IMG/VR virus record: IMGVR_UViG_3300022745_000006
Span: 1-45,332 of that record
Reading direction: 5' to 3' (one strand)
DNA: 45,332 bases
Source of the DNA: a virus
Shown here: positions 1 to 5,116 of the stretch, piece by piece
How positions within the stretch are numbered: the stretch's first letter is position 1
Layout of the letters: every line of letters begins with the position of its first letter
Notes under the pieces: model-generated
What the model was told of the DNA's origin: nothing
Seen by the model: the letters and a program-made list of their open reading frames with translations, nothing else
The model's database searches: none
Program-made: the position numbers and the translations under genes

Positions 1-127
1 ATCCCGGCCCGATTGACTGAGGATTGCGTGCCCGAGTGGACGGTGCCGGCGGGCAAGCTCACGGTCGACGATGTGGTGATGCGCTTGGCTTCGGTCGAGG
101 TGGCGCTCGCGAAGTGCCGCGCGCAGT
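1..127. repeat. Terminal direct repeat, left copy (circular-assembly overlap)
   Basis: These 127 bases are identical to 45206-45332. A perfect repeat of exactly 127 bp at contig ends is the usual mark of a circular assembly made with a k-mer of 127. It is more likely an assembly overlap than a biological terminal repeat. The Rz1-like reading frame runs uninterrupted across the junction, which supports true circularity or circular permutation. Confidence 0.93.
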
Positions 128-159
128 TGAGCGAACTGCGCGCGGCCGACAGCCACTAG
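1..159 (+). CDS. Rz1: Rz1-like outer-membrane spanin, 3' part (gene wraps the contig ends)
   Basis: This is the C-terminal half of the o-spanin whose start lies at 45080. Position 1 equals position 45206, and the frame continues as Ile-Pro-Ala-Arg-Leu-Thr-Glu-Asp-Cys. It ends with TAG at 157-159, giving 94 aa in total. The segment ends in a charged helical stretch (VEVALAKCRAQLSELRAA). Its stop overlaps, in the tetramer CTAG, the stop of the leftward gene 156-566. The function is inferred from the lipobox and proline-rich region at the other contig end and from overlap with the Rz-like gene. Confidence 0.85.
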   Translation: MPARLTEDCVPEWTVPAGKLTVDDVVMRLASVEVALAKCRAQLSELRAADSH

Positions 160-566
160 CGGGCCGCGAGGTATTCGACTTCGGTGGTGACGTTCTCACC
201 CACGCCCTTGCATGAGCGCAGCCAGCGCAGCCGGAAGTCGGGCGAGTCGGCGGTGTACATCGTGCCGTTGTCGAGCACCGCGCTGTCGGTGACGGTGCCG
301 CCGTACCCGTTGGTCGAGTGGTACGCGTAGCAGACCACGCCGGTCGGTGTCAGGTGCACATGGTCGAGCCCGAACGCTGCGGGGTTGCGCATGTGGGCGC
401 GAAGCTCGCGCGCCCCGGCCGCGCTGTCGACGAGGCGCTTGTCGTGCACCGGGTCGGATTTTACCTCGGCCACGTCGGCCGTGGCCGGACGCCCGGCGAG
501 GTCGATGACTAGATTGGCGCCGGCTATCAGGCACAGCGCGACAATGGCGAGTCTCAGGTATTTCAT
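156..566 (-). CDS. Putative exported protein of unknown function (136 aa)
   Basis: I do not recognise a family. The N-terminus (MKYLRLAIVALCLIAGANLV) is a basic residue followed by a hydrophobic stretch, typical of a signal peptide or membrane anchor. The rest (about residues 25-136) is polar and has two cysteines (in VCYAYHS and RSCKG), so the product is probably periplasmic or membrane-tethered. It is the last gene of the leftmost leftward mini-operon. Its ATG overlaps the stop of the HTH gene 563-769 as ATGA, implying translational coupling. Its stop converges tail-to-tail with Rz1 inside CTAG. An effect on the envelope or superinfection would suit its place, but that is only a guess. Confidence 0.7.
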   Translation of the reverse strand: MKYLRLAIVALCLIAGANLVIDLAGRPATADVAEVKSDPVHDKRLVDSAAGARELRAHMRNPAAFGLDHVHLTPTGVVCYAYHSTNGYGGTVTDSAVLDNGTMYTADSPDFRLRWLRSCKGVGENVTTEVEYLAAR

Positions 567-769
567 GGCTTCACCTCGTTCGGATGCTCGGCTAGGTACT
601 TGAGGGCGAGCACCACCGGGTACGGTGGCGCGAATTCGCCCAACGCATAGCCCCGCACGGTGCGTGGCGCGAGCTTGAGGGCTCGCGCTGCGCTCGCTTG
701 CGTGAGCTTGGCACGGTCGAGCAACTTGCCGAAATCCTCGGCCGTGCGTTTCGTTCCGGGCGGCCTCAC
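563..769 (-). CDS. Small helix-turn-helix protein (68 aa)
   Basis: The protein reads as a compact helical domain: DFGKLLDRAKLTQASAARAL, then KLAPRTVRGYALGEFAPPYP. This has the layout of an XRE/Cro-type helix-turn-helix, with LTQASAARAL as helices 2-3 and APRTVRGY as recognition helix. The GTG start at 769 is chosen because it overlaps the upstream stop as GTGA, like most junctions in this operon. The in-frame ATG at 832 would add 21 arginine-rich residues overlapping the neighbour. It is probably DNA-binding and could be a local repressor. Whether it acts on the duplicated TTGCC operators at 1937-1969 and 3038-3054 cannot be told from sequence. Confidence 0.7.
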   Translation of the reverse strand: MRPPGTKRTAEDFGKLLDRAKLTQASAARALKLAPRTVRGYALGEFAPPYPVVLALKYLAEHPNEVKP

Positions 770-1020
770 GGTTGCACCCCCGTGGCCTTGGCGATTGCGG
801 CGCGGGCGATGTCTACCGGATGCGCGCCCCAATCATCGCCGACAATGGCACGCAGCGCGGCCAGCATGTCCGGGGCCGCGGCCATTAGCACCGCATCCTC
901 GCCCGGGACTATCTGCAAGCTCGGCTGCGGGTGCCGCGTTTCCGGGCCACCGCGCAGCAAAAGGCGGCCGCCGTGCGAGCACGGCACCGACGACCACGAT
1001 CCGGGCGTGTACGTGCTCAT
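766..1020 (-). CDS. Unknown phage protein, TPGxW/AAAPDML family, paralogue 1 (84 aa)
   Basis: This is one of three related small proteins in this phage. It shares the opening YTPGSW and the core AVLMAAAPDMLAAL, followed by a C-terminal AIAKATG-type end. Similar small proteins are common in phages of Gram-negative bacteria, but I know of no demonstrated function. The ATG at 1020 overlaps the stop of the upstream paralogue (ATGA, 1017-1020), and its stop overlaps the next GTG. The in-frame extension upstream to 1272 is the antisense-like shadow of the neighbour and was rejected as the start. Confidence 0.75.
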   Translation of the reverse strand: MSTYTPGSWSSVPCSHGGRLLLRGGPETRHPQPSLQIVPGEDAVLMAAAPDMLAALRAIVGDDWGAHPVDIARAAIAKATGVQP

Positions 1021-1298
1021 GGCGCACCCGCGGTTGCTTTCGCGACGGCAGCGCGCAGCGCCGGCAGAATATCCGGCATGTCGCTGTCGCTGTAATTCGC
1101 GCCGAGGAACACGAGCGCCTTGTGCGCGGCCGTGAGTAGATCCGGCGACGCCACAATCAACGTCGCGTTTGCTGTTTGCTCGGGGCCCGTGGCCGATGTG
1201 CGTTCGATGCGCGCGACACTGACACCGCGGCCGATGATTGAATACCCTGAATCCTTGGCGCGGACTTTCCACGGGCCGGGCGTGTGTTTTGCTTTCAT
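1017..1298 (-). CDS. Unknown phage protein, TPGxW/AAAPDML family, paralogue 2 (93 aa)
   Basis: The N-terminus MKAKHTPGPWKV and the core ANATLIVASPDLLTAA match the other two copies, and it ends with the same AVAKATAG-like tail. A good ribosome-binding site (GAGGTG) lies just upstream of the ATG at 1298. It sits between 1311-1721 and paralogue 1 in the mini-operon driven from about 1931. Its function is unknown. The three copies differ widely in sequence, suggesting old duplications or separate acquisition rather than a recent tandem duplication. Confidence 0.8.
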   Translation of the reverse strand: MKAKHTPGPWKVRAKDSGYSIIGRGVSVARIERTSATGPEQTANATLIVASPDLLTAAHKALVFLGANYSDSDMPDILPALRAAVAKATAGAP

Positions 1299-1310
1299 AA
1301 CTTCACCTCA

Positions 1311-1721
1311 CTATTGACCGGACGGGCCGCGCCACGCGCGGACAAGGTCCGCATGTGACTCGGCGATGATGGGGCGCAGCGTGTCGCATAGGCGGCACGC
1401 GGCGCGATACTGTTTGTCATTGCCGCCCTCGTCGGTGCGGTCAATCTGGAACGTGCCCGAGGCCGCGGCGTAGTAGATTTCGGCCACCTCGTCGGCGTCG
1501 CGCATTTCAATCACGGCCTTGTGGCGGCCGAGGATGTCGTACGCGTGCACGGTGCCGTACCGCGCGGTGTCGCCTTCGGTCGGCTCGCTGACACCCTCAA
1601 AAGTCTCGTTGCCCTGTTGGTGATCCTCCCATGAGCCGAGTTCGCACTCGCGGAGTTCCTCGATGTGGTGCGCGGCCATCCGCACGCGCACCGGGTACAC
1701 GGTGGGGTTGATGAGCTTCAC
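1311..1721 (-). CDS. Conserved-looking hypothetical protein (136 aa)
   Basis: A soluble acidic protein of mixed alpha/beta character with no signal peptide or membrane segment. Notable stretches are YPVRVRMAAHHIEELRECELGS near the start, and YGTVHAYDILGRHKAVIEM followed by AEIYYAAASGTFQ in the middle. No family is recognised. It starts with GTG at 1721 in a GTGA overlap with the stop of the gene 1718-1885, so it is probably translated by coupling. It is the second gene after the promoter at 1931-1959. Confidence 0.7.
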   Translation of the reverse strand: MKLINPTVYPVRVRMAAHHIEELRECELGSWEDHQQGNETFEGVSEPTEGDTARYGTVHAYDILGRHKAVIEMRDADEVAEIYYAAASGTFQIDRTDEGGNDKQYRAACRLCDTLRPIIAESHADLVRAWRGPSGQ

Positions 1722-1885
1722 AGCGCACCCCCGGCGGCCTGCGCCGCACGCTTTTCAATCAGGCGGCGGCACTTCTGGCAAGTGACGAGCGCCGGGTTGG
1801 CCGTGACCTTGTAACGGTTCATGCTCGACCCGTTGCAAATCGGGACTCGGGTTGTCGGTGAGCTTGCGAGGTGAAGGGCTGTCAT
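1718..1885 (-). CDS. Small CxxC protein, first gene of the left mini-operon (55 aa)
   Basis: Short basic protein with a single CxxC pair near the C-terminus (VTCQKCRRLIEKR), resembling half of a treble-clef or zinc-ribbon site. The ATG at 1885 is preferred over the in-frame ATG at 1963, because the latter lies inside the promoter and would put the protein start upstream of the transcript. It follows the 33-bp leader (1894-1926), whose GGAG can serve as ribosome-binding site. Similar tiny CxxC proteins are common in phage early regions, with no assigned role. Confidence 0.65.
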   Translation of the reverse strand: MTALHLASSPTTRVPICNGSSMNRYKVTANPALVTCQKCRRLIEKRAAQAAGGAL

Positions 1886-1893
1886 GTTCGTTC

Positions 1894-1926
1894 GCTCCGG
1901 TCGGTTCGGTCGTGCTTCGACCTTGG
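1894..1926 (-). repeat. 33-bp leader repeat, copy A
   Basis: This 33-bp block is identical to 2997-3029. On the minus strand it lies between the -10 box and the first gene of each mini-operon. It contains a short stem (GGTCG-AAGCA-CGACC), and its downstream end carries a GGAG Shine-Dalgarno-like sequence. It is therefore part of the 5' untranslated leader of both transcripts. Confidence 0.85.
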
Positions 1927-1930
1927 GGAT

Positions 1931-1969
1931 AGTATATAGGCAACCATTGCCCAAGGCAAGCATTGCCTA
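1931..1969 (-). promoter_or_regulatory. Sigma70-type promoter with two embedded TTGCC operators (left mini-operon)
   Basis: On the minus strand, TTGCCT (1954-1959) and TATACT (1931-1936) are separated by 17 bp. Two dyads of the form GGCAA-N3-TTGCC are centred at about 1945 and 1961, 16 bp apart. One lies in the spacer and the other over and upstream of the -35 box. A dimeric repressor bound there would block RNA polymerase. The stop of the upstream gene (1967) lies within this element, so the left mini-operon can be transcribed independently of the right one. Confidence 0.75.
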
Positions 1970-2155
1970 GATGTGACTTGTACCTATTCGCGCCGCACGC
2001 TTGGCTTCCCGGGCGGGCACCCGGAAGCGAACGGTGTACCCGCGGGCGCGCGACTCAAAGTAGTCTGTGAAATAGGCCGCCCCGCAGCGCGTGCACACGT
2101 TGTACAGAGGTGCGACGCAGTGCAGGGCATGGCCGAACAGGCACCGAAGGCTCAC
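1967..2155 (-). CDS. Small cysteine-containing protein (62 aa)
   Basis: Short basic protein with cysteines in SLRCLFGH, LHCVAP and NVCTRCGAAYF. The CxxC is followed by GAAYF, as in a zinc knuckle, and the C-terminus is arginine-rich (RVPAREAKRAARIG). It is probably a zinc-binding nucleic-acid or protein contact module, but no family is recognised. It starts with GTG at 2155 in a GTGA overlap with paralogue 3. It is the last gene of the right mini-operon, and its 3' end abuts the next promoter. Confidence 0.65.
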   Translation of the reverse strand: MSLRCLFGHALHCVAPLYNVCTRCGAAYFTDYFESRARGYTVRFRVPAREAKRAARIGTSHI

Positions 2156-2472
2156 GGCGACACACCGCGCGCCTTGGCAAGCGCAGCGCGGGCGCGCTGC
2201 ACCGATTCACGCACCGCGTTGCCGCGGTGCTGTGCAGCCAGCATAACGAGGTCGTCGAGGGCGCCGAGTAAGTCTGGCGCGGCGGCAATCAACGCCGCGT
2301 TGGCGTACTCGACATCAACCGAACGGGGGCGCCCGACCGTCCCGGCATAGACGCACCCGATGGCGGTGCCTTCCCCGGACAAGGGGATAGCGTGCACGGT
2401 GTACCCGCCCACGGCGACGGCGATTTTAGTCTCGCCAAGGCTCCAAGGGCTCGGGGTGTGCGGGGCGCTCAT
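2152..2472 (-). CDS. Unknown phage protein, TPGxW/AAAPDML family, paralogue 3 (106 aa)
   Basis: Third member of the family seen at 766-1020 and 1017-1298. It opens with APHTPSPWSLGE and has the core ANAALIAAAPDLLGALDDL. It ends ARAALAKARGVSP, nearly the ending of paralogue 1. The middle (about residues 20-45) is a variable beta-like segment. The ATG at 2472 overlaps the stop of the upstream gene as ATGA. Its function is unknown. Confidence 0.78.
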   Translation of the reverse strand: MSAPHTPSPWSLGETKIAVAVGGYTVHAIPLSGEGTAIGCVYAGTVGRPRSVDVEYANAALIAAAPDLLGALDDLVMLAAQHRGNAVRESVQRARAALAKARGVSP

Positions 2473-2711
2473 GCTGCACCCCCGGCCACGTGCTCGACCT
2501 CGGCCCGGGCGTACCGGGTTTCGATCACACCCTCAAGGCCGAACTCTTTGGCGACGAAATAGGGGAACTGGCCACACTGCCAGTCCGTGAGGTTGTCGAG
2601 GAACGCCGCACCCTGCGCCTTGAGGCCGCAGCGGGCGTGAGCGTAGTGCCTCACGCCGTACTTGATGAGGTGGTCGGTGGTCTGTTCTTTGCAAAAGCGG
2701 CAAGTGTTCAT
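2469..2711 (-). CDS. Putative zinc-binding small phage protein (80 aa)
   Basis: The protein starts MNTCRFCKEQTTDHLIKYG and continues RHYAHARCGLK. The CxxC pair, histidines and a further cysteine suggest a single treble-clef-like zinc site in the first 35 residues. The remainder (LTDWQCGQFPYFVAKEFGLEG) is a compact helical end. Comparable proteins occur in many phages of proteobacteria without known function. It is preceded by the hairpin at 2730-2752 and by a GGAGC that resembles the end of the 33-bp leader. Confidence 0.72.
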   Translation of the reverse strand: MNTCRFCKEQTTDHLIKYGVRHYAHARCGLKAQGAAFLDNLTDWQCGQFPYFVAKEFGLEGVIETRYARAEVEHVAGGAA

Positions 2712-2729
2712 GTGTGTTTGCTCCGATTG

Positions 2730-2752
2730 GGCCCCGGGGTTCGCCCGGGGCC
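2730..2752 (-). other. Intergenic hairpin in right mini-operon
   Basis: A perfect 9-bp GC stem (GGCCCCGGG pairing with CCCGGGGCC around a 5-nt loop) lies between the stop of 2760-2990 and the start of 2469-2711. No T-tract follows on the minus strand, so it is not a classical terminator. It may shape mRNA stability or partly attenuate distal genes. Confidence 0.55.
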
Positions 2753-2759
2753 GTAAGTG

Positions 2760-2990
2760 TTAGGCCCGGATGATTCCGACCCGGGAGAGGTAGGCCACGA
2801 GTTCAAAGTAGCCGCCTTCGCGGTACTTGCCCCCGGCCGGGAACACGTAGTAAACCGTCTCGCCGTTCCGGCAGAGTTCGCCGATAAAGGGCTTCGCACG
2901 CTCGGCGAGCTTTTCCTGCCGGGCAAGGGCCTTATCCTCGGCGCGGAGCCGGCGGGCCATCCGGGTGTTGAGTTCGCGGTCGATGTCCAT
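2760..2990 (-). CDS. Hypothetical basic/helical protein, first gene of the right mini-operon (76 aa)
   Basis: The first 40 residues are highly charged and helical (ELNTRMARRLRAEDKALARQ, then EKLAERAKPFIGEL). They are followed by a beta-rich end (ETVYYVFPAGGKY, GGYFELVAYLSRVGI). The ATG at 2990 follows the leader repeat copy B directly. The in-frame ATG at 3062 lies upstream of the promoter -10 and was rejected. No family is recognised. As the promoter-proximal gene it should be the most strongly expressed of this cluster when the TTGCC operator is free. Confidence 0.68.
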   Translation of the reverse strand: MDIDRELNTRMARRLRAEDKALARQEKLAERAKPFIGELCRNGETVYYVFPAGGKYREGGYFELVAYLSRVGIIRA

Positions 2991-2996
2991 TTGCTT

Positions 2997-3029
2997 GCTC
3001 CGGTCGGTTCGGTCGTGCTTCGACCTTGG
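2997..3029 (-). repeat. 33-bp leader repeat, copy B
   Basis: Identical to 1894-1926 over 33 bp. It occupies the 5' untranslated region between the -10 at 3034-3039 and the ATG at 2990. It has the same small GGTCG/CGACC stem and terminal GGAG. Confidence 0.85.
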
Positions 3030-3033
3030 AGCT

Positions 3034-3072
3034 AGTATAGGCAACGCTTGCCTAATATGCAAGCCCTGCCTA
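3034..3072 (-). promoter_or_regulatory. Sigma70-type promoter with TTGCC operator (right mini-operon)
   Basis: On the minus strand, TTGCAT (3057-3062) and TATACT (3034-3039) are spaced by 17 bp. A perfect dyad TAGGCAA-CGC-TTGCCTA fills the spacer (3038-3054). A weaker copy (GCAA-N3-CTGCCTA) is centred at about 3064, 18 bp away. The architecture matches the promoter at 1931-1969, so both should answer to the same repressor. The element starts just past the integrase stop (3087-3089). Confidence 0.75.
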
Positions 3073-3086
3073 TATGGGGATAATAC

Positions 3087-4625
3087 CTATGCCCGGAGCC
3101 TCACGGGCGGTACGTCCACCCATAGCAGGCCCCCGCTACCACCGAGCGTACACGGGCCGAAATGGGCCACGAGGGCACCGCCCTCGTCGGCCAGCCGGAT
3201 GCGGCCCACAAGCGCCCGGATGGCCTCGCGCGCCGTGCCGATGTCCGCATCGGTCAAACGCTCGCGCAGGCTGGCCACGGTCAGCCGGTAGGCCCTTTCA
3301 AGCTGCCCCCGCGGCCCTAGCACTGCCACGGCCCGCGTCCGGCCGGCGGCATCCTGCGCGGCCGTGATGCGTTCCAGCATGGGCGCGGCGAGGGCCTCGT
3401 CGAGTTCCCCGGCGGCCACCATCGCCCGCAGCCGGGCGGCCTGCGCCGCCAGCCGGGCGACCTCGGCCGATGCCTCGGGGGCGACCTTGGGCGCGGCGAG
3501 GGCCCGGCGCATGAGCCCGAGGCCCCGCTCGACGGCCTCGTCGGATAGCAGCGCCCCGTACAGGGTCGGCAGCACGAGCCGTTCGGTGGGCTCCCGGCGG
3601 GCCCCGAGGGCCACCCCGCACAGGTCCGGAGCCGTCCGGTGCCGGGCGCAGTAGTAGGTGCCGCCCCGGCTCCCGGCGACCGTGAACGCGCCCCCGCAGG
3701 CGGCGCACTCCAACAGCCCCGAAAGGAGGTACTTGGGCCGGGCCTTGCCCTTGCCGGCGGTGCCCGACCGGGCGGCAAGCCGGGCCGCGACCCGGTCCCA
3801 CGTCGCCCGGTCGACGACGGCCAACTCGGGCCGCTCGTGCACCACCCACTCGGCCCGGGGCCGTTCGCGCCGCTGGCGCTTGCCGGTGTCCGGGTCTTTC
3901 ACCCACTGCGACCGGTTCCAGATGAGCCGCCCGACGTAGCCCTCATTGGTGAGCAACTCGTGCAGGGTGGTCGAAAGCCAGCGCCCATCGGTGCGGCGGC
4001 TCGTGCGGGCCCACTTCGCGCCCGGGCTCGGGACGCCGCGCACGTTCAAGCTCGCGCACACCGCGGCGTACGTCTCGCCGCCTGCGATGCGCGCGAAAAT
4101 TTCGCGCACGACGGCGACCTCGGCGTCGATGGGTTCGCGCTTGGACGTGAACCCGTAGAGGCGCGACCCGGTGGGTTCGGCGCGCTTCGCCCGCGACTCA
4201 AGCGCGAGGTGCACCCGGTCGCGGATGCCGGCGCGCAACTCGTCGCTCATCAAACCGGACAACCCGGCCTGCATTCGCGCCGACCGGCTCGTGCTGTCGA
4301 ACCCGTCGAGCACGCCCACGGTGCGCACACCGCGGAAGCGCCACCGTTCGATGATGCGAGGCAAGTCCGATTGTGAACGGGAGAGGCGCGACAGGTCGGC
4401 CACGAGCACGACCTCGACGCGCCGGTCGAGCACGGCCCGCTCTAACGCGGCGAGGGCTGGCCGATTGCCGACGGCCGCGCCGCTGATTCCCTCGTCGACG
4501 TGGTGCTCGACGATGGTGAGCCCGTGCCGCTCGGCGTACTCGGTGCACGCCCGCTGCTGATCGGTGATGCTCGACTCGGTTTGTCGGTCGGTGCTGAAAC
4601 GGGAGTAGGTCGCGGCGTTACGCAT
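3087..4625 (-). CDS. int: Large serine recombinase (phage integrase), 512 aa
   Basis: Site-specific recombinase of the large serine family, which joins attP and attB during lysogeny through a 5'-phosphoserine link. The N-terminal resolvase domain has ATYSRFSTDRQ with the likely nucleophile Ser11, and DLSRLSR at 77-83. A recombinase domain follows (about 150-300, including GYVGRLIWNR). Then comes the zinc ribbon with Cys307, Cys310, Cys326 and Cys336 (CAACGG, YYCARH, DLCG), and a helical alanine-rich C-terminal region. The ATG at 4625 is chosen because the family starts just before the Y-R-S motif. The open frame continues upstream to 4832 only by antisense bias. Leftward transcription reaches it through the terminator at 4653-4685. 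No separate excision factor is recognised. Confidence 0.95.
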   Translation of the reverse strand: MRNAATYSRFSTDRQTESSITDQQRACTEYAERHGLTIVEHHVDEGISGAAVGNRPALAALERAVLDRRVEVVLVADLSRLSRSQSDLPRIIERWRFRGVRTVGVLDGFDSTSRSARMQAGLSGLMSDELRAGIRDRVHLALESRAKRAEPTGSRLYGFTSKREPIDAEVAVVREIFARIAGGETYAAVCASLNVRGVPSPGAKWARTSRRTDGRWLSTTLHELLTNEGYVGRLIWNRSQWVKDPDTGKRQRRERPRAEWVVHERPELAVVDRATWDRVAARLAARSGTAGKGKARPKYLLSGLLECAACGGAFTVAGSRGGTYYCARHRTAPDLCGVALGARREPTERLVLPTLYGALLSDEAVERGLGLMRRALAAPKVAPEASAEVARLAAQAARLRAMVAAGELDEALAAPMLERITAAQDAAGRTRAVAVLGPRGQLERAYRLTVASLRERLTDADIGTAREAIRALVGRIRLADEGGALVAHFGPCTLGGSGGLLWVDVPPVRLRA

Positions 4626-4652
4626 TTGCGCACTGTACTCGGAAGCCCGGAC

Positions 4653-4685
4653 AAAAGAAAAGGCGCCCCCGTTGCCGGGAGCGCC
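4653..4685 (-). terminator. Rho-independent terminator ahead of the integrase
   Basis: On the minus strand, a 10-bp stem (GGCGCTCCCG/CGGGGGCGCC with one G-T pair, 4-nt loop GCAA) is followed by CTTTTCTTTT. It lies after the 63-aa gene and before the integrase start. Integrase expression from the upstream promoter would therefore need read-through. Confidence 0.85.
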
Positions 4686-4695
4686 CGTTAGGCCA

Positions 4696-4887
4696 CTAAC
4701 CGAGGCCGTCGTACTTTTCGCGCATGTTCGCGAGGACCAAGTACATATCCTCCAACTTGCTGGCTTGAACCTCATCCGGTTCGGCTTCCATTGCGTCCAT
4801 GACGGCGCACGCTGCCCGGTCATAGAAGTCATACATAGCCGCGCGGGTGTAGGCTTGCGCGCTGCGGCGCTTTGCTTTAGCGTTCAT
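4696..4887 (-). CDS. Small helical protein in the lysogeny block (63 aa)
   Basis: A short, mostly alpha-helical protein: a basic start (MNAKAKRRSAQAYTRAAM), a central YDFYDRAACAVMDAMEAEP, and an acidic second helix (SKLEDMYLVLANMREKYDG). It has a strong ribosome-binding site (GAGGAA) and is the first gene after the TATAAT promoter and boxA leader, so it should be well expressed in at least one state. No family is recognised. Its place just before the integrase is where recombination directionality factors or regulators often sit, but that role is only a guess. Confidence 0.72.
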   Translation of the reverse strand: MNAKAKRRSAQAYTRAAMYDFYDRAACAVMDAMEAEPDEVQASKLEDMYLVLANMREKYDGLG

Positions 4888-5116
4888 ATCGTTCCTCGTT
4901 TGTTAAAGAGCAAGGCCCGGAGGGTTGGCAGACCCCCCGGGCTTTTCCATTATAGCACAAACGAGAAATTTTCGCAACCTGCAAATTTTCGCGATGTTCG
5001 CGCGGGCCTAGTTTTTCCGGCATTTCCGCGCACGCATCAAACTCGCCGCGCGCAAGCGCCTCAAGCGCCAAGCGCACGACGACATCAATGAGCGCGTCGA
5101 GTGCCGGCTCGTTCAC
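4877..5116 (-). CDS. Small hypothetical protein at the distal end of the replication operon (79 aa)
   Basis: The N-terminal half is a regular helix (PALDALIDVVVRLALEALA) followed by a polar region. The GTG start at 5116 overlaps the stop of 5113-5235 as GTGA. The frame runs through the promoter, hairpin and boxA of the next unit before its TAA at 4877, overlapping the next ATG. The last 35 residues are therefore shaped by regulatory DNA, and the C-terminus may not be conserved. No function is known. Confidence 0.55.
   Translation of the reverse strand: MNEPALDALIDVVVRLALEALARGEFDACAEMPEKLGPREHRENLQVAKISRLCYNGKARGVCQPSGPCSLTNEERYER
4901..4942 (-). promoter_or_regulatory. Leader with 5' hairpin and rrn-type boxA antitermination site
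   Basis: On the minus strand the leader starts with a stem (GCCCGGGGGG/CCCTCCGGGC, one G-T pair, 4915-4942). It is followed at once by TGCTCTTTAACA (4901-4912), the canonical ribosomal-RNA boxA that binds NusB/S10. The order hairpin then boxA matches the bacterial rrn leader. The predicted start of transcription (about 7 nt past the -10 at 4949) is at the foot of the hairpin. The Shine-Dalgarno GAGGAA follows boxA. Confidence 0.75.
4949..4992 (-). promoter_or_regulatory. Strong promoter of the lysogeny block, with direct repeats
   Basis: On the minus strand, TTGCGA (4972-4977) and a consensus TATAAT (4949-4954) are separated by 17 bp. Two direct repeats (AAATTTTCGC on the plus strand, 4966-4975 and 4983-4992) are 17 bp apart, one over the -35 and one just upstream. 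They could be operator half-sites or an AT-rich upstream element. This is the most consensus-like -10 box I found in the genome. Confidence 0.8.

Noticed and set aside
3034-3072. TAGGCAA-N3-TTGCCTA dyad beside the integrase as attP
   Set aside because: The same dyad recurs at 1937-1969 in a promoter, so an operator role explains it better. No other candidate attP could be defined without an attB or prophage sequence.
3639-4376. Plus-strand open frame opposite the integrase
   Set aside because: Arg/Ala/Pro-rich composition and no start signal. The minus-strand integrase has full catalytic and zinc motifs.
4626-4832. Longer start for the integrase at 4832
   Set aside because: It would add 69 residues that overlap the 63-aa gene and the terminator. 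The family normally begins a few residues before the Y-R-S motif.
4915-4946. Plus-strand terminator reading of the hairpin followed by TTTT
   Set aside because: No plus-strand gene precedes it. The element makes sense as the leader hairpin of the minus-strand boxA transcript, and the TTTT is the complement of bases next to the promoter.
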